From NCBI GenBank assembly GCA_024689425.1, contig JAILDN010000023.1, positions 1-40,422 of the forward strand: a stretch of DNA of 40,422 bases. The letters are read 5' to 3'. The DNA comes from Methanobrevibacter sp. GTDB lineage: Archaea > Methanobacteriota > Methanobacteria > Methanobacteriales > Methanobacteriaceae. The translations under genes and the position numbers were made by a program. Positions 27,741-36,700 of the stretch are shown in pieces. The notes beneath the pieces are model-generated. The model saw only the letters and a program-made list of their open reading frames with translations, had not been told where the DNA came from and ran no database searches. How positions within the stretch are numbered: position 1 is the first letter of the stretch; each line of letters begins with the position of its first letter.

Positions 27741-28451
27741 TTAATCTAAAATACTCTTTTCTTTTTTATTTAAAAATACTCCAACGCCAACTAAAGCAAC
27801 AATCACGACTATTGCCAAAAGTATATTTGTAGGAGAACTTACGGTAATAGGACTTAATTTCTTAGTTAGTGAAGCAGCTATATTTGGAATTACAATAGCT
27901 GAAAGCAAGAAATAAGCACCCAATAAAAGCATGAAATTTCCTAAAATAACCGGATAAGGTTTAGTCGTGTGTTTAATTACAAAGTTTGATGCGAAGTAAG
28001 CTATGATAATTACTGCCACCAAAGCAGCCGCTGCAAACCAACTTAAATAAAAAGCACCTACTCCAATAGTTGGGGCAACGATTATAATACTTGCAACAAT
28101 TGAACCAAAACAACATGGACAAGGCGCAATTACCGCCAAAGACGTTGCAGTACTAGTATTATGATTATGTACTTTCCATTCTCTGATTGTAAATAAACCT
28201 GCAATAATCATTATTAAAGCCATAATCATATAAAAAATTGAATTATAACTATAAATAGCTTGAGTGAGTTGTTGTGCAAATAATGACGCGATAGCAGAAA
28301 TAATTAAAACTCCACCACCATATCCAACACAAATAATCGCGAATAATTTTCTTGACAAGTTAGCCATTCCTGAAGCTAAACCTACTTTTACACCAAAAAC
28401 TAGGATTGCAGCAAAAATACCGAATTGCCATAAAACACCCATCATATCCAT
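27741..28451 (-). CDS. DUF2162 family predicted transporter
   Basis: Polytopic protein with APCPCCFGSIVASI in a TM region, in the order typical of methanogen CobN/ExbB clusters. Confidence 0.72.
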   Translation of the reverse strand: MDMMGVLWQFGIFAAILVFGVKVGLASGMANLSRKLFAIICVGYGGGVLIISAIASLFAQQLTQAIYSYNSIFYMIMALIMIIAGLFTIREWKVHNHNTSTATSLAVIAPCPCCFGSIVASIIIVAPTIGVGAFYLSWFAAAALVAVIIIAYFASNFVIKHTTKPYPVILGNFMLLLGAYFLLSAIVIPNIAASLTKKLSPITVSSPTNILLAIVVIVALVGVGVFLNKKEKSILD

Positions 28452-28561
28452 ATTTAAATCCTCTCCATAATTAATTAAAAATCAATTACACCTTATTATT
28501 TATTTTTTTTAATATATAAATTAATTCACATCAAAAAAAATAAAAAAATGAATTTAATTTT

Positions 28562-31500
28562 CTAATCAAATTCATCATCATTTTTCTTTCTAAAGTAACC
28601 AATAGAAAAAATTCCTACTAAAACAATTACACATATAATCAATTGTATTGGCATCGATTTTTCTGTAGTGGTACTGCTACTTGAAACGGCTTTTTTAACT
28701 TCATAAGCTTTTGATTTAGATTCAGATCCTGCATCACCAGCACCCTCTGAACTTTGGGCCTCAGATGAAGTAGGTGCCTGTGTAGCTGAATCGCCGACAG
28801 CAGTTGAAGTTTGACCATTGTTTGAATTAGATGTAGGGTTATCTGACTGTACCTTTGATGAACTGGAATTATATAAATTATTTGTATTTGAAGAATTTAT
28901 ACCTGTGTTATCATCAGTCATTTCACTGGCTTCCTCTGCATTAGGGTTATTTTGGAAATTTGCAGGATTAAAGAAATTGTTATTAGTTGCTTGGAAAACT
29001 TGACTAGCGAATTTGGCAAGTAAATTCGGATTAATGAAATTAACCGCCCATTGCATCATAGCAATGTTACCGCAACTACAATCACAACATGCAACACCAT
29101 GATTAATTACTGCCTGTGCCCATTTATTTGCAACATTGGATATGGTACCTGAATCCGTTTGCCAATATCCTTCATAAGCAGCAGTCAATAAGGTTCCCGC
29201 AGAGGAAATAAATGCATAATTATTGTTTCCTGATTGTAACCATTCAGTTACGCCAATTCCATATTTATCATTAAAGTAGGTATTATATGCATCATCCCAC
29301 ATGTAATTTGAAACGGCTTGAGGACGGGTAACTGACCATCCTAATAAATCATTTAAAAATTTATTTGAGATGTATCTAGCACCACTGTATCCTTCTTGCA
29401 TCATTCCAGAAATCCAATCAGGATTGGAATATCTTGTAATGATTTCTTTTGCAATTGCAGTTTCGATTGATGTGGTATAAGGAGTATTTTTATTTCCATA
29501 CATCAATACGTTCATGTTAGGAGCATTTCCATTAATGTATGCCATAGTCATTGAAAGTCCTCCCCAGTAATCAAAGAAGTCATCATTATCCAATACACCA
29601 TAAACATTAGTGTTACGACTAACAATTAAATTATCAGTGTTGTTTAATGCTCTTAAAAATACTAAAGGATTTGTTTCGCCCCAATAGTATCTGGAATACA
29701 TATTACCCATTCTTCCTAGATAAAATTCTGATAATTCATCAGTGTCATTCCAAGTCCAACTTAAAGATACGGATTTGGCTATTCCTGCACCATAATCGCC
29801 GGTTGGCGGAGCAAAAATGCGAGTCATGGCTGATTCTGCGGCATCGGTAGTGTTATAGCCCAATTCTTTATAATAAATAAAATCGGTTACCCAATGTTTA
29901 GAAACATAATTCTCTTCAAAGGATTCCTTTCCAATACCATAATAATCAATACTTTCCATAATCTCATTTAAACCTTCCTTAATCTCTGAACCCCATTTAC
30001 CATTCATCAATTCCTCATTATTTAAAATATAGGAATATGATCTGGCCAATGCAACTCTAAATGCATTGTCCATTAAAATAGCTTGGGTGGAATATAGATC
30101 TCTAAAGTTACCACTTGTAATGACAGTTACATCAATTCTCTTTTTATCCCATCCGTCCGGACGGACTAAATCATCCAGTTTAATATATTCTGGCATGATA
30201 TTAGTTTTCATACCAATACTAACTTCACTATCATCATGCTCATGATTATTATCGCCCTCATTGCTTTCTACATGTTTATAACCACCAGCACTTGGTGATA
30301 ATGAGTAACTAGATTGCATACCTAATAAATATAATACTACAGAAATTAATGCCCCATCATCTCTTGCTGTTTCAACACACCAAATTCCCATGACTAACTT
30401 TTCAACATCATCAGTTAATCCTTCTAAGGCCAATAATGTTAAAACACTTCCATATGCATACGCTTCAGCAGTTGGAAGCTCTTGGGATTGGTCATGGAAA
30501 AAGTTGCCTCCCGTAGGTAATGAATTGATATCTAAAACATCTCCTGCCGGACCTGGAGGAACATAACATCCGTTCAATGAAGAAACAAATGAATCTATCT
30601 CTGATTGGATTGACAACTTAATTAATCCTATGTAAAGTTTAGCATAGTCAAAAGCCGCAATTAAACTAGTTGAATTGGAACCAATAACCTGTGCTACCTC
30701 ATCACTTGAATAATAAATTAAGGAAATAACAACCTTTTCGGATAAATTCATAACATTGCCCCTTTCAAGGGAATTGAGGTCAGAATATTTTTTGGAATAT
30801 TTCAAAAGAGCAATTTCATCATATAAAGATGTTGTGACCCCATTATAGGTAAATTGTTGAGATAATGCTGTTGATACAGATAATCCTATATCCCTATCAG
30901 TCCAATTTTGACCTATCGCATGCAAACCCCATGTGTACAGCTCATTTTGTACTGATTTAATGAAAGAATCGACTGTGGAAACGGCCTCATCTGAAGTGAA
31001 CTTATTAAATGCTTCATCGGTTATGGCCATTGAAGAAAGATAATTATTTGCATTTACAATATACTTAATTTCAGATACAAGTGCATCCTTAGAACTTTGA
31101 TTTAATGCATTTTCATACTCATTAATCAAATTAGCCAAATATGTTAGATTTCCATAAAGTTGAGTATAAGCTAATGGAGAAGTCAAATGAGAAATCATCA
31201 CTGCAAAACCTCTTCTTTTAGCTTGAATTCCTTCACCGAGTCCATCAGAGATATAGAAGTAAATTTGAGGGACATCTCCAACAACAATTGAACCATAATC
31301 CGTTGTTGATAGCAATACTTCTTTTCCAGGCAACCATTCATGGGTAGCATGTCTTCCAACAAAAACCATAGCGGAAGAATAATATTCTTGGAAATAATAA
31401 TATGCCGCCAAATATTGGTGTGTTGGAGCCACAGCTGTACTGTGATACAATGCATCGGAATCTGCTTCCCATCCTCTTTGAGGTTCAGGAGCAACGAAAA

Positions 31501-33628
31501 CATTACCAAAAGTTAAGCCCGGAATTACAAAGTATTCAACACCGTTTTTAGTAATTGTCATGATATTACCTGGCGCTTCGCCCCAACCATTCAAACCTGG
31601 AACGTTCAATTCAGACCATTGCTGTTTATATTTTAAATAAACTTCATAATCTGAATCAGAACCTGATTTCAAATATTGCTTTAATGATGAAACAATATTG
31701 TCTAAAATTGGAACCGCTCTGGAAGTATAGTTATCAGGCAGTAAAGCAACAACCTCACCATACCAATCGGATAGTCTTTCATCCATTGGCAGAGTGTAAT
31801 TGATAGCTATAGCATCTCTTGATAATTCACCGATATATGCAACTGGACCTTCAACAACTTGCAATTTAGAAATAGGTTTTAAATTATTAAACCATTCCAA
31901 ATATTCAGAAACTGGGAGTAAAACAATGTTAGACCTGTTTGATAATTTTTCTAACTCCCCAGGAGCCCATGTAGCTACATTAATACCGCTTTGGATAATC
32001 CTATCTTCTAATTGACTTACATTATCCGGCAATTCACCAACATCATAACCTTCAGATTTTAAAGTGTATAAAAGGTTATAGATACTAGTAATTGAATCTA
32101 AATAACTAGAACCGATATTCTGTTTTCCTGGAGGATAGTTATAGTATATCAATGAAATTTTCTTATCTTCATTTGCACTATACTTTAAATTCGTCCAGGA
32201 CAAGACCCTATCGGTAAATAAATCAATATTCTCTAAATGCGGTTTATATCCAGAACGTTCAGCACCGGTTTCTTTTGATATTTCATGAGTCACTCCACCT
32301 ACAAAAGTGGCTTCAATAATTCCTTGAGCCTCACCAATAGCAACATGCCACCATTTATCACTTCTATTTCCCGGAAGGCCTGTAGTACTTAACTCCCATT
32401 CTTCATTACTTACATAATCTGAATGTACAGCCCTAAATACTGGAACATTTGCCGTTTCGAAAAATTCTGTCACCTTATCAAACAATGTGCCTCCGATACC
32501 ATAAGCCGGCATGGATATAATGGCATCGACATAGCTTTCATAATTTGAAGGATTCTGTGAAAATGAAGCATAATCACTAGCATTAGTAAAGAATTCAACC
32601 ATTGCTTTATATTGGCTATCAGATCCACCAGCAGCAACAATAGGAATGACATTAGCTCCTTTAGCTTCTAAATATTCAATTATAGCATAATAAGGTTCTA
32701 ATGAAGCACTTGAAACATACATATTACTTTCAAGCAAGCCTATAGTAACTTTTCTTGATGAATTGAAATATAATTCCTTATATTCCTCAAATGTCAAATA
32801 TCTATCTCTAAATATTCCATATTGGTAGGATTTATGAAATGAAGGTTCATTATACGAACAATTATAACCGGTTAGATTTAAAGCCCAAAGAACCTGATTA
32901 ATCAGATTTTCTTTATCGTTACAATTTTTGTATAATATTGCCTTATTATAATCGGAATTTACTTTATTACCACTTTTATCTGAAAGATACTCAGTAACAT
33001 CACTATAAGATTGTCCTCTTTTTGTTGTAGTAAAATATTCATTTAAGAAATCAGCAGTATACAAATTATCGTTATCAAAGATTTTATTATAATTAATAGT
33101 AGAATTTTTAACTAAATTAAATGTTTTTAGTTGAGAGCTAGAAGAGGTTTCTAAAATCAAAAACATTTCTTTATTAGAAAGGTTTGGATATTTAATTAAA
33201 AGGTTAGTAAAAACTGAATCAGCATCTGTCGTTAACCAATTAGCTATTACAATATCACTCCCATTAACTAAATTGCATAATTCATCCACACCCATATTAG
33301 AAATTTGACTAGAACTTCTAACCTGAATATTTATGTTCGAAAAATTCATTAAAATCTCTTTTGCTGATGAATCAAAGATATTTGTTCCAGGATTATCACT
33401 AATTAGCAACACAGTTTTATTATATTGCTGATTAGATAAATTTCCAGCCTGAACTTTATTTGATTCAATACTAGTACCATTATTACTAGCAAAAGCCATG
33501 TTTAATGAACCCAAAACTAAAACAAATAAAATAGAATAAATTACCAATTTTTTTAAATTTAAGGTAATTAATTTTCTTTTAATTATTTTAAAACCTCCTT
33601 TTGAAAGAATAATAATTAATTCTTTCAT
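28562..33628 (-). CDS. CobN-like (cobaltochelatase/Mg-chelatase large subunit family) protein, secreted and membrane-anchored
   Basis: VFVGRHATHEWLPGKEVLLSTTDYGSIVVGDVPQIYFYISDGLGEGIQAKRRGFAVMISHLTSPL; N-terminal signal peptide ending MAFASNN; Ser/Thr/Asn-rich linker then C-terminal TM SMPIQLIICVIVLVGIFSIGYFRKK. Confidence 0.9.
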   Translation of the reverse strand: MKELIIILSKGGFKIIKRKLITLNLKKLVIYSILFVLVLGSLNMAFASNNGTSIESNKVQAGNLSNQQYNKTVLLISDNPGTNIFDSSAKEILMNFSNINIQVRSSSQISNMGVDELCNLVNGSDIVIANWLTTDADSVFTNLLIKYPNLSNKEMFLILETSSSSQLKTFNLVKNSTINYNKIFDNDNLYTADFLNEYFTTTKRGQSYSDVTEYLSDKSGNKVNSDYNKAILYKNCNDKENLINQVLWALNLTGYNCSYNEPSFHKSYQYGIFRDRYLTFEEYKELYFNSSRKVTIGLLESNMYVSSASLEPYYAIIEYLEAKGANVIPIVAAGGSDSQYKAMVEFFTNASDYASFSQNPSNYESYVDAIISMPAYGIGGTLFDKVTEFFETANVPVFRAVHSDYVSNEEWELSTTGLPGNRSDKWWHVAIGEAQGIIEATFVGGVTHEISKETGAERSGYKPHLENIDLFTDRVLSWTNLKYSANEDKKISLIYYNYPPGKQNIGSSYLDSITSIYNLLYTLKSEGYDVGELPDNVSQLEDRIIQSGINVATWAPGELEKLSNRSNIVLLPVSEYLEWFNNLKPISKLQVVEGPVAYIGELSRDAIAINYTLPMDERLSDWYGEVVALLPDNYTSRAVPILDNIVSSLKQYLKSGSDSDYEVYLKYKQQWSELNVPGLNGWGEAPGNIMTITKNGVEYFVIPGLTFGNVFVAPEPQRGWEADSDALYHSTAVAPTHQYLAAYYYFQEYYSSAMVFVGRHATHEWLPGKEVLLSTTDYGSIVVGDVPQIYFYISDGLGEGIQAKRRGFAVMISHLTSPLAYTQLYGNLTYLANLINEYENALNQSSKDALVSEIKYIVNANNYLSSMAITDEAFNKFTSDEAVSTVDSFIKSVQNELYTWGLHAIGQNWTDRDIGLSVSTALSQQFTYNGVTTSLYDEIALLKYSKKYSDLNSLERGNVMNLSEKVVISLIYYSSDEVAQVIGSNSTSLIAAFDYAKLYIGLIKLSIQSEIDSFVSSLNGCYVPPGPAGDVLDINSLPTGGNFFHDQSQELPTAEAYAYGSVLTLLALEGLTDDVEKLVMGIWCVETARDDGALISVVLYLLGMQSSYSLSPSAGGYKHVESNEGDNNHEHDDSEVSIGMKTNIMPEYIKLDDLVRPDGWDKKRIDVTVITSGNFRDLYSTQAILMDNAFRVALARSYSYILNNEELMNGKWGSEIKEGLNEIMESIDYYGIGKESFEENYVSKHWVTDFIYYKELGYNTTDAAESAMTRIFAPPTGDYGAGIAKSVSLSWTWNDTDELSEFYLGRMGNMYSRYYWGETNPLVFLRALNNTDNLIVSRNTNVYGVLDNDDFFDYWGGLSMTMAYINGNAPNMNVLMYGNKNTPYTTSIETAIAKEIITRYSNPDWISGMMQEGYSGARYISNKFLNDLLGWSVTRPQAVSNYMWDDAYNTYFNDKYGIGVTEWLQSGNNNYAFISSAGTLLTAAYEGYWQTDSGTISNVANKWAQAVINHGVACCDCSCGNIAMMQWAVNFINPNLLAKFASQVFQATNNNFFNPANFQNNPNAEEASEMTDDNTGINSSNTNNLYNSSSSKVQSDNPTSNSNNGQTSTAVGDSATQAPTSSEAQSSEGAGDAGSESKSKAYEVKKAVSSSSTTTEKSMPIQLIICVIVLVGIFSIGYFRKKNDDEFD

Positions 33629-33655
33629 TAATAACTATATGAATTAGTTATTAAT
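33627..33655. repeat. Perfect inverted repeat abutting the cobN-like start codon
   Basis: ATTAATAACTA (33627-33637) / TAGTTATTAAT (33645-33655), 7-nt loop. Confidence 0.78.
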
Positions 33656-33667
33656 AAATATGATTAA

Positions 33668-33707
33668 AGTATTACTAAAATATGATATTTTAAAAAAAAG
33701 TATTACT
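33668..33707. promoter_or_regulatory. Paired AGTATTACT boxes upstream of the cobN-like gene
   Basis: Two copies (33668-33676 and 33699-33707), 31 bp apart, next to an ATATTTATTA TATA-like box on the minus strand. Confidence 0.72.
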
Positions 33708-33721
33708 AAAGAGGATTCAAA

Positions 33722-33754
33722 AAATAAAAAAGAGAGAAGTTATTGAAACTTCTC
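33722..33754 (-). terminator. Hairpin terminator after the surface protein gene
   Basis: GAGAAGTT (33734-33741) / AACTTCTC (33747-33754), then T-rich on the minus strand. Confidence 0.8.
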
Positions 33755-33756
33755 GT

Positions 33757-36700
33757 TTAAGCAGTTACTTTTATAGTATTTGCAACATTTGTTCCATTGT
33801 AGCTGGAAGTGATAATGTATTCTCCAGGCATTAACCTAATGTTTAACTTAGCATTTCCTTCACTATCAGTAGTTCTACTATAGAACTCACCGTTAATGTT
33901 GAAGGTTACATTTTCGCCAGTAGCTGGATTACCTTGACCATCAAGCAAGTTAGCTACAAATTGGTCAGGAGTACCGTATTTTTTGGTTAAATCTTCAGCA
34001 GACAATACAGGTTTTACAGTAATTTGGTTTGAAACTTTGCATCCTTTATATTCTGCTGTAATTATGTAATCACCCGGACTTAAGTTAATGTTTAACTTAG
34101 CGATTCCGCTTGCATTTGTTGTACGGTTGTAGAATACACCATTGATGTTGAATGTTACAACTTCACCAGCGTCGACTGCTTTTCCATCGTCACCAACAAG
34201 TTTAACAGTGTATTGAGTGCCGTTTTTATAGTATTTGGTGATATCCTTATTTTCAATGATTTTTGATAAAACTGTGATGTTATTTGCACAGTTTTCACCA
34301 GTAGCGGTGTTCATTGCAGTAATGATATAATCACCTTGTTGGAGGTTAATGTTTAATTTTGCTAAACCTTGATTTCCAACGACTTTACGCTCATATAATA
34401 CACCATTGATGTTGAATTTAACTGTAGTTCCTTCAGCAAGGTAATTACCTTGACTATCACGGAATGTTGCATAGTATTGGCTAGCATTTTGGTATACTTT
34501 TACAAGATCTGTACCATTTACAGTTGATAAAACAGTCACAATAGAATTGGCTGTAGTATTATTGAATTTAGTGGTTACAGTATATACTCCAGAGCCTAAT
34601 CCAAGACCAATGCTGGCATTACCGTTTTTATCAGTAGTTTTTGTGTAAGTAACACCATTAATAGTAATTTCTACAGATTTGTTTACAATAGGATTACCTT
34701 GATAATCTGCAACATTTACAACAAATCTTTCTGGTCCTTTGTAGTATTTTTCTACATCAGGAGCTGTGATAACACTGGAAGTATTTTCATTTATCACAAC
34801 AACCATTTGGTGTAAACCTAAAATAGTAGCGCCAGTTGATTCGAAGTAAACACTCAAATCAGTAGAATTGAAATCAAATATAGTGTAAGTAAGAGAATTA
34901 CTAGTTCCATTCCAGACATCAGTGTGAGTTTCTCCATTAACAATTAAATTACCTTCTCCAGCTTGAGCACTAGCAGCAAATACAACGACCATAGAATCAC
35001 CATCAGCTACGCTGAAAGTAGTGTTGAAACCAACAGGTAAATTCTTATTATAAGATTTAGATAACAAATCAGCTTCCTCTAAAATGTAAACATCATATAC
35101 GAAAGGACAGGTTTTATTTTCAACTAAAACAATTAAGTTACTTGGATAAACAGCTGAGGTACCTTTAGTCTTATTAAATTCAAAAGTATTCACACCAGAA
35201 ACAACTAAATCAGTTACATCATAAACAACTAATCCATAGCCATACTTAGCAGAAGCACCGCCTAAATTAGATTGATCACGATAAGAAGCAATAGGAGCAA
35301 TCACTTTACCATTAAATGTAGTATTCCAATTGTTGAAGTCACCTTTTGCATCTTTATCCCAGTTATAAGAGACATATAATAAAGCTTGAGTGACATTACC
35401 ATCAGATGTTAAATTAAACTTATCAGTTCTATTAGTTGCACTACCGGCACTATACTCATCAGTAACTAAAACGATTACTTCTCCTCTAACAACAAATTCT
35501 CTTAAAGTAGAATTAGCTTTAGGATATTCGTAATCTTTACCTAAATAACCGTCATACACAACAACACATGAAACAATTTTTGAGTTTATTATATTGCCGT
35601 TAGCATCTTCAACAACAACAGTATAATTCACTTTTTCATTGTTATTGCCGTTAACGGTATTTTCTGTGATTGGTCTGATAGTTGCATCAACAGCATTGAA
35701 AGTATAAGTTTCACCAGCAGCATAATCATCGATATTTTGAATACTGATTGTTTCATTGCCCATTAAAACTTTAACAACAACATTTTCAGTAGAACCACCA
35801 GTATTTTCAACGGAAACTGTTAAATTATTAATTACTCCAGCATAAATAGAAGGAACACTAGTATATTCAGATTTAATTGTAATGTCAGCAGTAGGTGTTT
35901 TATTTTCATTTACTACGACAACCATTTGGTGTAAACCTAAAATAGTAGAGCCAGTAGATTCAAAGTAAACTTCAATATTATCTGAATCAACATCAGTAGT
36001 ATAAATATCAAAAGACTTAGTAGTACCACTCCAGACATCAGAATGATTTTCACCATTAATGATTAAATTACCTTCACCAGCTTGAGCACCAGCAGCAAAT
36101 ACATACAAAGTAGCATTATCATCAATCACATCAAAGACAGTGTTGAAACCAGTAGGTAAATTCTTATTATTAGATTTAGATAACAAATCAGCTTCTTCAT
36201 AAATATAAACGGTTTTTTCAAATTCAGCTTTTTTGTTATTAGTTAAAACAATTAAGTTACTTGGATAAACCGCAGCATTACCTTTAGTTTTATTTAATGC
36301 AAAAGTATTTTCACCTGCAACAACTAAATCAGTGACATTATAAACAACTAATCCATAGCCATACTTACCATAACCGCCTAAATTAGATTGATCACGATAA
36401 GAAGCAATAGGAGCAATCACTTGATTATTAAATGTGGTATTCCAGGTGTTAAAGTCATCATTAGGATTTTTATCCCAATTATAAGAAACATACAATAAAG
36501 CTTCACTAACATTACCGTCAAATGCTATATTATAGACATCAGTTCTATTAGTATCACCAGCAGCACTATATGTACCATTGGTTAAAACAATAACATCACC
36601 CGTGACAGTGAATTCTCTTAAAGTTGGGTTAGCATTAGGATACTCATAATCTTTACCTAAATTACCATTATATAATACTTTATATGAAGCATTTGTAGAA

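Noticed and set aside
28562-33628. Annotation of the CobN-like protein as a genuine cytoplasmic cobaltochelatase subunit
   Set aside because: Clear signal peptide and C-terminal membrane anchor with no CobS/CobT-type ATPase genes nearby make the standard role unlikely.
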